Assembly: GCA_945861535.1 (NCBI GenBank)
Contig: CAMAUZ010000016.1
Coordinates: 1-64,000 of the forward strand
Direction of reading: 5' to 3'
Source of the DNA: Akkermansia muciniphila
GTDB lineage: Bacteria; Verrucomicrobiota; Verrucomicrobiia; Limisphaerales; BJHT01
DNA length: 64,000 bases
Below, piece by piece: positions 8,026 to 16,551 of this stretch (the stretch's first letter is position 1; each line of letters starts with the position of its first letter). Under the pieces are notes generated by a model. It ran no database searches and was not told the origin of the DNA. It saw only the letters and a list, made by a program, of their open reading frames with translations. Position numbers and translations under genes: made by a program.

Positions 8026-8448
8026 TCATTGCGGGCTGCCCGTGGGCGGCGGCAGTTTGTAGCCGAGCACTTGGAGGCCGGCCACGCGGTTGAAGTGATC
8101 AGAATTCCGCGTGACTACTGGCACGCCGTGTTCCAATGCAGCGGCGGCGATCCACAAATCGGCGACCCCGATTTCCAACCCGCGCCGTTGGAGATCCGCC
8201 GCAGTCTCCGCGACCCGGCGCACATGCCCGCGGAGAATCGGCAGAGGATCAAAAGGAGCGAGAAAGGCCCGGACGACCTCCGAATCGAATCGCTTGTAGA
8301 TCGCACCGCGCAGGAACTCCGCATCAGCCATCTACGGCAGCCGGATCTCGCGCCCGCCCACGGCGCGCTCAATGTGGAGCCAGACGACCGGGCGCCGCTG
8401 GTTTCGCCACAGATCGATCAGGACGGTCGTGTCAATTACGCACTCCAT
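8026..8448 (-). pseudogene. vapC: VapC-family PIN-domain toxin with in-frame amber stop
   Basis: The gene starts at ATG 8448 with MECVIDTTVLIDLW, the PIN motif with catalytic Asp6. After codon 38 (GREIRLP) there is a TAG at 8332-8334, and the same frame continues MADAEFLRGAIYKRF, then GLEIGVADLWIAAAALEHGVPVVTRN, holding the acidic residues of the PIN C-terminal half. One base change (TGG to TAG) would explain the break. The intact protein would be about 140 aa, normal for a VapC ribonuclease. It overlaps the vapB 3' end by 13 bp, as usual for such modules. As written the toxin is inactive unless the stop is suppressed or translation restarts at the ATG directly after it (8331). Confidence 0.7.
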
Positions 8449-8702
8449 GGCCGCGGCAGTTTCCCCGTCTCGCGCAAGTGGCGCTCCATGTCCTCCGCGT
8501 CGGCGTCGCTGAGCGGCGGCAAGGCGCGCGCGGCTTCCCATGCCGCGTGAAGTTGCGGATGCAGCGGGATGTCGTTTTCCAAAGGCCCGGAGGCGGCGAG
8601 CTTTTTCAGCCCGAGGCGGACCAGCTCGTCGGGTTTTCCGATGCCCGTGGCCGCTCCGGCATCGCGCAGCAGCTTGTCGTCAACTTCGATGGTGATGCTC
8701 AT
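8436..8702 (-). CDS. vapB: VapB-family antitoxin
   Basis: 88 aa. The N-terminus MSITIEVDDKLLRDA, then ATGIGKPDELVRLGLKKLAA, fits a ribbon-helix-helix DNA-binding antitoxin. The acidic C-terminal stretch (LSDADAEDMERHLRETG) would wrap the PIN toxin. It precedes and overlaps vapC and begins 10 bp after the hsdM stop. It would repress its own promoter and neutralise VapC. With the toxin interrupted it may now be orphaned. Confidence 0.7.
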   Translation of the reverse strand: MSITIEVDDKLLRDAGAATGIGKPDELVRLGLKKLAASGPLENDIPLHPQLHAAWEAARALPPLSDADAEDMERHLRETGKLPRPWSA

Positions 8703-8711
8703 GGCGGCAGG

Positions 8712-9416
8712 CTATTTCGCGGAGGCGGGCTTTGCCAGCATGGTTTCCAGCTCGCGCATCCCGTGGACGATTTCTTTTTCCAACTCCGCGAGGCGGGCGA
8801 GGATTTCGCCCGGCGGGCGGTGTGCGACTTCGGCGTGGACGACTTCCTTGTAGCGGTTGAGCGAGAGGTCGTAGCCTTGATTGCGGATTTCGGATTTCGG
8901 AATGCGGAATGACTGCGCCGTGCGCGGGCGCGCAAGTTCCCGGTTCGGAGTTCCGCCTTTAGGCGGCGGGGTGTGCGATGGGGAAGCGGGCTGGGAGGAT
9001 TTCGATGTGTGCGACAGTTCGGACGCCTTGCCGCCTAAAGGCGGAACTCCAAACGAAGAGACTCCGAACGAGCGCCAGCGGGCGAGGAGGTCGGGCAGGT
9101 TGTTCTTGGCGTGGTCGTCGGCGGTAGGCGCGGTCCTGGGCACTGGGCCGAGCTTTTCCGACGGGAGGAGTTCGGTGCGTTGGTCGTCGAGCGCCAGACC
9201 GTCGGCGTCCACGTCGTAAAACCCGACGGGGTCCGTGCCGCCGGAGTTGGTCTTGGTGAAAAGGAGGATGGCGGTGGAGACGCCAGCGTAGGGCTTGAAC
9301 ACGCCGCCGGGCAGGGAGATGACGGCGTCGAGTTTCTGTTCCTCGACGAGGAGCTGGCGCAGGGTCTGGTGCACGTTGGACGAGCCGAAGAGCACTCCTC
9401 CTTTCACGACAACCAT
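8712..9416 (-). pseudogene. hsdM: Type I N6-adenine methylase subunit M, C-terminal part with palindromic insertion
   Basis: 234 codons from the ATG at 9416: GGVLFGSSNVHQTLRQLLVE, then KLDAVISLPGGVFKPYAGVSTAILLFTK, the last third of the HsdM methylase fold. It ends with the HsdS-contacting tail (GYDLSLNRYKEVVHAEVAHRPP). The SAM-binding and NPPF motifs are missing: the gene is cut within about 60 bp of the neighbouring cytochrome stop at 9474. Between codons about 115 and 160 there is an extra segment (FGVPPLGG to PPPKGGTPN) encoded by an inverted-repeat element, inserted in frame. It cannot methylate DNA without its N-terminal two thirds. Confidence 0.8.
8935..9072. repeat. Palindromic element inserted in frame within hsdM
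   Basis: The inverted arms are GTTCGGAGTTCCGCCTTTAG (8943-8962) and CTAAAGGCGGAACTCCAAAC (9035-9054), each with an inner hairpin CCGCCTTTAGGCGG. The segment encodes FGVPPLGG on one arm and PPPKGGTPN on the other, a peptide absent from normal HsdM. The reading frame is kept on both sides. Confidence 0.75.
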
Positions 9417-9473
9417 CGCGAACCCACAAGCGTCAGGAAAACCAGCAGCGTCGGGCGCCGGGAGTGCTTGAGA

Positions 9474-10595
9474 TTACGGAACCGAACCGGCCAGTCGCTC
9501 CAAGGCTTTCGCGAAGGCAGCCGGGTCGAAGTCGGGCAGGGACTGCGCGAGTTGGAAGAGGCGGGTGAGGTGCGGTTCGGCTTTCAGCAGCGCGACGGGG
9601 TCGCTGCCGGTGAGGAGGCGGTCGAGGGCGAGGACGAGGCGTTCGGCGCGGCGGGCGTGGGCGGCGGGCTTGAGTTTCGAGTCATTAAAAGCGGCGGCCG
9701 TGTTGGCGAATTGGCGCAGCAGCTTGGACGTGGCTTCGGCACTCCATTCGGCGTCGGCGAGGTCGCGGGCGAGTTTGTCGGCGGATTCTTGTGCGCGGGT
9801 GAAGTTGGCGGGCGCGGCTTCGGTGCCGATGCCGGCGAGGGCTTTGGAGGTGACGCCGGCAGCTTCGCCGGTTTGCAGCAGCCAGAGCAGCGCGGCCCAG
9901 CGGTCGCGGAGTATTTCGTCGGGGGCTTTTTCGCGTGCAAGCTGCCAGCTCATTTCCCGCAGCGCGACGGCCTGGCCGACGAACCACGCGCGCGGCCCGT
10001 GCCAGTCGCCCTTTTCGCGCCAATGCCGGGGCTGCGCAACGGCCTGGCCATCGAGTTCAAACAACAGCTCGGGATGGCCCGCCGCCGCGATGTCGCTGTC
10101 CACGGTCTGGTGGCAGGCGACGCAGGTATTCGCGCGGACGTAGAGATTACGCAGGTCGCGCAGGCCCGCCGTCACGCGGTCGGCGGGGCTGAAATCGGTG
10201 CGCGTGTGGGGCCGCAGCCAGCGCTCGGCGGGGCCGTGGCAGCTCTCGCAGGCGACGCCGGTTTTGAAGTCGATGGGGTTGAGCACGAGGTCACGCGGCA
10301 CTTCATGAAAGGGCGCGTGGCACGAGGTGCAGCGCGTGCTCGTGGTGGCGTCAGGGATTTTCAGCGCGGCGACGATTTGCGCGGACCGCGCGTTGACGAG
10401 CGTGTTGTAGGTGCGCGAGTGGATGTCCTGCTTCTGCCAGATCGTGGTCTGGTGACGCAGGTCGCCCCCACCGCCATGGCACATCGCGGAGGCGCAGCCG
10501 GGCGCGCCGACGAAGCGCGGGGCGGGTTCGGCGGCGCGCGCGGCAACGGCGGCGGCCAATAAAATCAGGGGGAAAATAGCGAATCGGCTTGGCAT
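9474..10595 (-). CDS. Periplasmic multiheme cytochrome c (c554-like, 4 heme sites)
   Basis: 373 aa from ATG 10595 (MPSRFAIFPLILLAAAVAAR); the signal peptide is cleaved near RAAEPA. The heme sites are CASAMCH (CX4CH), then CTSCH, CESCH and CVACH, all in the first 190 residues and spaced as in the cytochrome c554 family. The C-terminal 180 residues are helical and Cys-free. Extra His residues (HGG, HSR, HAPFH, HPE) could be distal ligands. It is transcribed divergently from the FAD/2Fe-2S reductase with 91 bp between starts, so it may share control with that operon. It probably carries electrons in the periplasm. Confidence 0.75.
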   Translation of the reverse strand: MPSRFAIFPLILLAAAVAARAAEPAPRFVGAPGCASAMCHGGGGDLRHQTTIWQKQDIHSRTYNTLVNARSAQIVAALKIPDATTSTRCTSCHAPFHEVPRDLVLNPIDFKTGVACESCHGPAERWLRPHTRTDFSPADRVTAGLRDLRNLYVRANTCVACHQTVDSDIAAAGHPELLFELDGQAVAQPRHWREKGDWHGPRAWFVGQAVALREMSWQLAREKAPDEILRDRWAALLWLLQTGEAAGVTSKALAGIGTEAAPANFTRAQESADKLARDLADAEWSAEATSKLLRQFANTAAAFNDSKLKPAAHARRAERLVLALDRLLTGSDPVALLKAEPHLTRLFQLAQSLPDFDPAAFAKALERLAGSVP

Positions 10596-10686
10596 TTGAG
10601 CGGGGAAAGCAGAAATCACCGGGGTCAACCACAGGCTTCGTTCCGGGAGTCGCATCGGCGAGCTTGGTAGGGACTGTAACGGCAAA

Positions 10687-11988
10687 ATGCAAACCATTAT
10701 CCAGCAAGTGCAGTCCGCGTTGGGAGGCGAGCCAGGCCTGGTCTTGGGCTATCTCCTGTTGGGGTTGCTGTTTGTGCAGGTCGTGTTGTCGGCGACTTCT
10801 GCCGCGCGCCGGCTGGCGCATGAACGCGAGCAGCAGCGCCTCGCCCGCGAACGGCTCCAGAACCTCGTGCGCGCCGCCCAGGCCACCTGTCGCGAGGCCG
10901 AGGAGATCACGCTCGGCTGGAATGGCGTCCGCAAATTCACCGTCGCCGAAAAAATCCGTGAGTGTGAGGACGTCTTCTCCTTCCGCCTCGTGCCGCACGA
11001 CCGCAAGCCGCTGCCCGCCTTCAAGCCCGGCCAGTATCTGACCTTCAGCCTCGAAATTCCCGGCCGCGACAAGCCCGTCGTCCGCTGTTATTCGCTCTCC
11101 GACAGCCCCGGCCAGTCCGGCCATTATCGCGTCACGATCAAGCGCGAGCCGCCCCCGCCCGACCGCGCCGAAGTCCCGCCGGGCGTCGCCTCAAGCTACT
11201 TCGCGGGCAACGTCAAAGCCGGCGACATCCTCAACGTCAAGGCGCCCACCGGTCACTTCTACCTCGATATGAACAAGGTCACGCCCATCGTGCTGCTCGC
11301 GGGCGGCGTGGGGGTGACGCCAATGTTGAGCATGGCCAAGGCCGTGGCGGAGAGCGGCTCCAAGCGCGAGGTGTGGTTCTTCTTCGGCTGCCGCAGCGGC
11401 GCCGAGCACATGCTCCGGGCGGACATGGAGGCGCTCGCCAAATACAGCAACATTCGCGTCGAGGTCTGCTACAGCCGGCCCGCGCCGAATGAGGTGCAGG
11501 GCCGCGATTATCAGCACGTCGGGCGCGTCACGGTCGAGCTGCTGAAGAAATTGCTGCCGGCAAATAACTTCGAGTACTTCATGTGCGGCAACGGCGCGTT
11601 CATGAAGACGCTCAACGACGGCCTCGAAGCCTGGGGCGTCCCGGAAAAGGACATTCACTACGAGGCGTTCGGCCCCGCCACCGTGAAGAAAACCGCCGCC
11701 CCGGCGATCGCCGCGCCCGTCGGCTCCGGCCCCGCGCCCAAGATCACTTTCGCCAAATCAGGCAAGTCGGTGGACTGGAATCCCGCGCTGGCGAACCTCC
11801 TCGATTTCGCGCGCGAGCAGGGCGTGCGCATTGATTCCGGCTGCTGCGCCGGCAGTTGCGGCTCGTGCGTCGTGGCCATCAAATCCGGCGGCGTGGATTA
11901 CTTGAAAGCCCCCGACGCCCCGCCCGAGGACGGCTCCTGCCTCACCTGCATTTGCAAGCCCAAGGGAGACCTCGTGTTGGACGCCTAA
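10687..11988 (+). CDS. Membrane-anchored FAD/NAD(P) oxidoreductase with C-terminal 2Fe-2S ferredoxin domain
   Basis: 433 aa. One transmembrane helix (residues about 18-36, VLGYLLLGLLFVQVVLSA) is followed by a charged coiled region. The FAD-binding barrel follows with VVRCYSLSDSPGQSG (the RxYSLS flavin motif near residue 138). The NAD(P) domain comes next with VLLAGGVGVTPMLSMA (near 203) and FMCGNGAFM (near 298). The C-terminus is a plant-type ferredoxin: CCAGSCGSC (CX4CX2C) with the fourth ligand in CLTC. Its closest analogues are flavohaemoprotein-reductase/NqrF/vanillate reductase types. It is the first gene of a four-gene + strand unit and would pass electrons from NAD(P)H to the Fe-S protein next to it, 6 bp downstream. 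Confidence 0.8.
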   Translation: MQTIIQQVQSALGGEPGLVLGYLLLGLLFVQVVLSATSAARRLAHEREQQRLARERLQNLVRAAQATCREAEEITLGWNGVRKFTVAEKIRECEDVFSFRLVPHDRKPLPAFKPGQYLTFSLEIPGRDKPVVRCYSLSDSPGQSGHYRVTIKREPPPPDRAEVPPGVASSYFAGNVKAGDILNVKAPTGHFYLDMNKVTPIVLLAGGVGVTPMLSMAKAVAESGSKREVWFFFGCRSGAEHMLRADMEALAKYSNIRVEVCYSRPAPNEVQGRDYQHVGRVTVELLKKLLPANNFEYFMCGNGAFMKTLNDGLEAWGVPEKDIHYEAFGPATVKKTAAPAIAAPVGSGPAPKITFAKSGKSVDWNPALANLLDFAREQGVRIDSGCCAGSCGSCVVAIKSGGVDYLKAPDAPPEDGSCLTCICKPKGDLVLDA

Positions 11989-11994
11989 CCGCTC

Positions 11995-13746
11995 ATGGAC
12001 TCTCCCGCCACCCTCGAAAAACCCCAGCGCTGGGACAGCTCCTTCGATCCCGAGCAGACCCCGGCCAATGTCGCGCGCCTGCTCGCGACCGAGCCGTTCA
12101 GCGGCATGGATCCCGCCCGGTTCCCCAAGCGCACGCCGCTCGCGGGCATTCTCCAGCACGACACGCGCATCCGCCGTTTCCGCAACGGCGAGATCATCGT
12201 GCGTGAAGGTGACTACGGCACCTCGGCGTTTCTGATTCTCGCCGGAGGCGCCCGCGTTGTCCTTCGTCCCTCGCTGCCCGCCGCAGTGCTGGGGCGACGC
12301 ACGACCCAGCGCAAGGGTTTCGCGGAAATCATCGCCCAGCTCTGGTCCAATCCGCGCGACCCCGAGGTCCGCAAACGCGCCGAACTCGCACAGGACAGCC
12401 GCGGAAGATCCCGGACGGGCCAGGACAATGCCGTCCGCGTTTTCCTCCAGGATTTGCCGCGCATTCTCGACGAACATCAGACCGCCACGATGTCCGCGGG
12501 CGATGTCTTCGGCGAGATTGCCGCCCTCAGCCGCACGCCGCGCACCGCCACCATTTTCGCGGTCGGCGACGACACCGAGCTGCTCGAAATGCGCTGGCAG
12601 GGCCTGCGCGATCTGCTGCGCTGCGACGACCGCCTGCGCGCCCACATCGACGGGATTTACCGCCAGCGGACCCTGGCCACGCACCTGCGCGAAATCCCGA
12701 TCTTCCGCCAGCTCAAGCAGGAGCAGTTGGACCAAGTGATGGCGCAGACGCAGTTCACCACCTATGGCGATTACGACTGGTCGGGCGATTACAAACGCCT
12801 CGCCAAGACCGGCTCCGTCGCGCCCGAAAAAGAAACCGTCATCGCGCAGGAAGGTGACTATCCCAACGGCGTGATCCTCATCCGCTCGGGCTTCGCGCGC
12901 CTGAGCCAGAAGTTCGGCCGCGGCCATCGCACGCTGAATTATCTCGGCGCGGGGCGGGAATTTGGCCTGAGTGAAATTGCGCAAAACTGGCGGAACAAAA
13001 ACGCCACGATCCCTTTTCAGCACACCCTGCGCGTCGTGGGTTATACCCACATCCTGACCGTCCCGACCGCCGTCATGGAGGAAGTGGTCTTCCCCAATTT
13101 GCCGCCGGAAATGGTCGCCGCCCTCGGCCCCGCCGAACCCGTCCCCGTCGCCGCCCCCATCGCCGCCACGGCTCGCGAGGCGCGCCCCGACGCCCTCGAC
13201 GCCGGCGCGAAGATCGGCCCCGAGCTGATGGAGTTCCTCACCGAGCACCGCTTCTTCAACGGCACCGCCACGATGGTCATCGACCTCGAGCGCTGCACGC
13301 GCTGCGACGATTGCGTGCGCGCCTGCGCCAGCACGCACGGCAACAACCCGCGCTTCCTGCGCAGCGGCCCCAGCAGCGGCAACGTGATGATCGCCAACGC
13401 CTGCATGCACTGCGCCGATCCCGTCTGCCTCATCGGCTGCCCCACCGGCGCGATCCACCGCGGCATGGCCGGCGGCGAAGTCGTCATCAACCAGGCCACC
13501 TGCATCGGCTGCCAGCTCTGCGCGAACAACTGCCCCTACGAAGCCATCCGCATGGTCGAGACCCGCGACGAATCCGGCGCGTTCCGTCTCGACAAGGATC
13601 TGCGCCCGATCGTCAAGGCCACCAAGTGCGACCTCTGCGTCGAGCAGGTCGGCGGCCCCGCCTGCGAACGCGCCTGCCCGCACGGCGCGCTCCAGCGCAT
13701 GGACATGAACAACCTCGACGCCTTCGCCAACTGGCTGCACCGATGA
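11995..13746 (+). CDS. Cyclic-nucleotide-binding / four-cluster 4Fe-4S ferredoxin fusion protein
   Basis: 583 aa. Residues about 50-220 form one cNMP-binding domain (GEIIVREGDYGTSAFLILAGG; phosphate cassette GDVFGEIAALSRTPRTAT), interrupted by a charged insertion. Residues about 230-370 form a second, less canonical one (VIAQEGDYPNGVILIRSG). From residue 425 there is a DMSO-reductase-B/NrfC-like ferredoxin: CTRCDDCVRAC, then CMHCADPVCLIGCP, then CIGCQLCANNCP and CDLCVEQVGGPACERACP, enough Cys for four [4Fe-4S] clusters. There is no signal peptide, so the protein is cytoplasmic. Its stop overlaps the next start (ATGA at 13743). It would relay electrons to the membrane cytochrome, with cyclic nucleotide or another effector possibly gating the relay (inference). 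Confidence 0.8.
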   Translation: MDSPATLEKPQRWDSSFDPEQTPANVARLLATEPFSGMDPARFPKRTPLAGILQHDTRIRRFRNGEIIVREGDYGTSAFLILAGGARVVLRPSLPAAVLGRRTTQRKGFAEIIAQLWSNPRDPEVRKRAELAQDSRGRSRTGQDNAVRVFLQDLPRILDEHQTATMSAGDVFGEIAALSRTPRTATIFAVGDDTELLEMRWQGLRDLLRCDDRLRAHIDGIYRQRTLATHLREIPIFRQLKQEQLDQVMAQTQFTTYGDYDWSGDYKRLAKTGSVAPEKETVIAQEGDYPNGVILIRSGFARLSQKFGRGHRTLNYLGAGREFGLSEIAQNWRNKNATIPFQHTLRVVGYTHILTVPTAVMEEVVFPNLPPEMVAALGPAEPVPVAAPIAATAREARPDALDAGAKIGPELMEFLTEHRFFNGTATMVIDLERCTRCDDCVRACASTHGNNPRFLRSGPSSGNVMIANACMHCADPVCLIGCPTGAIHRGMAGGEVVINQATCIGCQLCANNCPYEAIRMVETRDESGAFRLDKDLRPIVKATKCDLCVEQVGGPACERACPHGALQRMDMNNLDAFANWLHR

Positions 13747-14567
13747 AAGGCTTCGCGAAACGGCGGCTGCAATGGATCGCCGCGCTCGTCGTCGCGACGG
13801 TCGTCGCCGCCCTCGGGTATGTGCGCTGGGCGGAGGAATTGCAGCGCTTCACCTATCTCACCGGCTGGCTGCTCTTCGCGCTGATGCTCGTGCTGACCGC
13901 CTACAACACCCGCAAAAAGCTCCCCTTCCTCCCGCTCGGCAAATCGGAGACGTGGCTCGAATTTCACATCTACGCCGGCTATTTCACCGCGGTGCTTTTC
14001 CTCGCGCACGTGCGCGTGCGCTGGCCGACGGGCTGGTTCGAGACGGTGCTGTTCCTCCTCTACGTCGTGGTCGCTCTCAGCGGCATTGTCGGACTCATCC
14101 TCACGCGCGGCCTGCCCAAACGCCTCACTGCGCACGGCGGCGAAGTGTTGTTCGAACGCATTCCCTTTGTTCGCCGCGACCTCCACGAGAAGTCCGAAGC
14201 CCTGGCGCTGCAATCGGCGACCACCCAAAAAACGCCCATCATCGCCGAGTTCTACGCGCGGCACCTCGGCGACTACTTCGCCCGGCACCGACACTTTTTC
14301 CATCACCTGCTGGAAATCCGCTCTCCCTTGAACGCGCTGCTCAACAAGCTCACCGACCTCAAACGCTTCCTCAACACCGACGAACGCGCCGTCGCCGAGC
14401 AACTCAGCGACCTCGTCCGCCAAAAGGACGGCCTCGACTACCAGCGCGCGCTCCAGCTCACCCTGCGCCTCTGGCTCTTCGTCCACATCCCCGCCACCTA
14501 CAGCCTGATGCTCTGGTCCCTGGCCCACATCATTCTCGTGTACGGCTTCTCGGGAGGTACCCGATGA
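13743..14567 (+). CDS. b-type cytochrome membrane protein
   Basis: 274 aa. ATG 13743 overlaps the upstream stop. The hydrophobic helices are roughly residues 8-26, 34-52, 70-90, 96-118 and 245-268. Candidate axial heme ligands are His in FHIYAGYFTAVLFLAHVRVR and in HIPATYSLMLWSLAHIILVYG, giving two bis-His pairs across the membrane, as in ferric-reductase/NapC-like or NrfD-linked b cytochromes. The middle 120 residues are hydrophilic. It most likely carries electrons across the inner membrane from the 4Fe-4S protein to the ten-heme cytochrome downstream. Confidence 0.7.
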   Translation: MKGFAKRRLQWIAALVVATVVAALGYVRWAEELQRFTYLTGWLLFALMLVLTAYNTRKKLPFLPLGKSETWLEFHIYAGYFTAVLFLAHVRVRWPTGWFETVLFLLYVVVALSGIVGLILTRGLPKRLTAHGGEVLFERIPFVRRDLHEKSEALALQSATTQKTPIIAEFYARHLGDYFARHRHFFHHLLEIRSPLNALLNKLTDLKRFLNTDERAVAEQLSDLVRQKDGLDYQRALQLTLRLWLFVHIPATYSLMLWSLAHIILVYGFSGGTR

Positions 14568-14609
14568 AAGCAAATTCCGCAATCGAACCCGGGCGAAGCC
14601 CGCGGCCCT

Positions 14610-14756
14610 GGGGAGCGCACGCCGCTGGCGTGCAGTTTTCGGCGGCCCGCCGAAAACTTCGTTCCACTAACTTTTTCCAGCGGCAGGAAAGGCAGACTGG
14701 GGAACGCCGGTTTGGGCGGGCCGCCCAAACCGGCACGCCAGCGGCGTGCGCTCCCC
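14610..14756. repeat. 147-bp palindromic repeat, copy 1
   Basis: The outer arms GGGGAGCGCACGCCGCTGGC and its complement at the right end enclose inner hairpins TTTTCGGCGGGC-type (14636-14656) and GTTTGGGCGGGCCGCCCAAAC (14709-14730). A second copy of exactly the same length lies at 20126-20272. It separates the b cytochrome from the ten-heme gene. It argues against any start for the latter upstream of 14760. Confidence 0.8.
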
Positions 14757-14826
14757 GCCCGCTCCGCTCTGCGCCTTTCCCATCTCTGCGGTGTTCGGAA
14801 ACGCTCCTGCACCCCTGCCACGCCCC

Positions 14827-16494
14827 GTGAAGGACCAACTCCCAACGCCCGACTTCGACCGCAGTCAATACGAGCGGCCCAATCAAAACTGGGTCTGCGG
14901 TTGGGCGTGCGAGGGCAAGTCCTGCCGCGTCGGTCCGTCCGCGTCGGGCGCCTGCCGCGCGACCTTCGAGTGCCGCCCCGTCCTCGAGAAAAAGCCCGGC
15001 GAAGAAAAAGGCCGCTGGCGTTGCACCCGCCCGACGGAACACGGCGGCCCCTGCGCCACCGGCCCCGCGCCGTCCGGCTGCTGCGCCTGCGCCATCCCCA
15101 AATGCCAGCCGCAGCGCAGCCTGCGCAACCGCCGCGGCCAGCTCTGCCTCGCCGTGATCGCCGCGACCGTGGCGTTTCTCCTGATCGGTTTCTTCGGACC
15201 CTGGCGCTGGCAATTCATTTCGCCCGGCCCCGTTTCCGCCAATCACCACGGCGTCGCTTTCGGCTCCACTCAGCACACCCGCCGCGGCAGCGAGGGCTGC
15301 GCCGCCTGTCACCTCGCCGGCGCGGGCGATGTCCGCACCTGGGTCCACCTCGCCTTCACCGCCCAACCCGGACCGCTTGAACCCCACCGCCTGCACCAGG
15401 TCACCGTCGGCGAAATGAGCGGCATTGACGCCTCCTGCCTCCGCTGCCACGCCGAACACAAATTCCACCAGCCCAACGTCGTCCGCGACCACTCCTGCTC
15501 CGCCTGTCATCGCGAGCACCAGGGCGCGGGCCGCATGCCCGCGCCCGCCGACGCCCAGTGCCTCTCCTGCCACGGCTCCGCGACCGAGATGGCCGCCTCC
15601 GCCGAAAAAGGAAAAACCCTCGCCGCCTCCGTCTTCGATTACCGCAAGTCCGAAGGCCGCGTCCTCTTCCAAACCCCGCGCCCCGCGACCGGCTACAGCG
15701 CCGTCTTCCATTCGTTCGCCACCGACCATCCCGAGTTCCAAATCCACCAGCAAAAGCTGCGCGAAACCAACACCCTCCGCTTCAACCACCAACTTCACCT
15801 CGGCGACAATTTCACCAAGCTCAACGGCCAGAAACTCGCCTGCGCCGACTGCCATCAACCCGACGTCGCCGGCGCCTACTTCCAGCCGATCGCCTTCAAC
15901 AAGCACTGCGCGAGCTGCCACTCCCTGCAATTCGACGCCCACAATCCCGAACTGCAACTCCCGCACGGCAACCCCGCCGGCGTGCGCGCCTTTCTCCACA
16001 GCCTGCCCACGCAATACGCCGACCTCGCCCGCCGCCGCGGCACCACCGAAACCAACGCCGTGGCCGCGTTCGTCGGCACCCAAATCCGCCGCCTCCGCGA
16101 CCTCGCCTTCACCGGCGAGAATCTCGAACGACAAGTCTTCCTCGCCGCCGATCCCACCAAACCGCTCGCCACCGCCGCCGGTCCCAGCACGCCCGGACGC
16201 GCCCGCTTCGCCGGTTGCGCCTACTGCCACGAAGTGAAATCCACCGGGGCCGACGCCCTGCCGCTCGTCACCAAACCCATCATCCCCGACCGCTGGTTGC
16301 CGCGCGGCAATTTCCACCACGCCAAGCACGCCATCAGCGCCTGCACCCACTGCCACGACATGGCCCGCAGCCGCGACACCGCCGAGATCATGCTCCCCAC
16401 CAAGCAGACCTGCGTGCAATGCCACAGCCCCGCCGGCGGCGTCTCCCAATCCTGCTCCACCTGCCACAGCTACCACACCGGCACCCGCCACTGA
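14827..16494 (+). CDS. Membrane-anchored ten-heme cytochrome c with Cys-rich N-terminal domain
   Basis: 555 aa from GTG 14827; upstream in-frame ATGs lie in or next to repeat DNA. Residues 1-100 contain eleven Cys in short spacings (VCGWACEGKSC, ECR, RWRC, SGCCACAIPKC) and no heme site, probably a cytoplasmic metal or Fe-S domain. One transmembrane helix follows (LAVIAATVAFLLIGFFG). The periplasmic part holds ten CXXCH motifs: CAACH, CLRCH, CSACH, CLSCH, CADCH, CASCH, CAYCH, CTHCH, CVQCH and CSTCH. It is the last gene of the reductase/Fe-S/cytochrome b unit and is the likely electron exit from the inner membrane. The N-terminal domain could receive electrons directly from the cytoplasmic ferredoxin. 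Confidence 0.75.
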   Translation: MKDQLPTPDFDRSQYERPNQNWVCGWACEGKSCRVGPSASGACRATFECRPVLEKKPGEEKGRWRCTRPTEHGGPCATGPAPSGCCACAIPKCQPQRSLRNRRGQLCLAVIAATVAFLLIGFFGPWRWQFISPGPVSANHHGVAFGSTQHTRRGSEGCAACHLAGAGDVRTWVHLAFTAQPGPLEPHRLHQVTVGEMSGIDASCLRCHAEHKFHQPNVVRDHSCSACHREHQGAGRMPAPADAQCLSCHGSATEMAASAEKGKTLAASVFDYRKSEGRVLFQTPRPATGYSAVFHSFATDHPEFQIHQQKLRETNTLRFNHQLHLGDNFTKLNGQKLACADCHQPDVAGAYFQPIAFNKHCASCHSLQFDAHNPELQLPHGNPAGVRAFLHSLPTQYADLARRRGTTETNAVAAFVGTQIRRLRDLAFTGENLERQVFLAADPTKPLATAAGPSTPGRARFAGCAYCHEVKSTGADALPLVTKPIIPDRWLPRGNFHHAKHAISACTHCHDMARSRDTAEIMLPTKQTCVQCHSPAGGVSQSCSTCHSYHTGTRH

Positions 16495-16551
16495 GCGCCC
16501 CCCGTAGCCGCCGACGTGAGGAGGCGGACGGCCCCGCCCGCGAGTTCGGGA

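Noticed and set aside
11758-13740. Open frame of about 660 codons on the minus strand
   Set aside because: Antisense to the cNMP/Fe-S gene, whose Cys motifs are unambiguous; the minus frame is low complexity.
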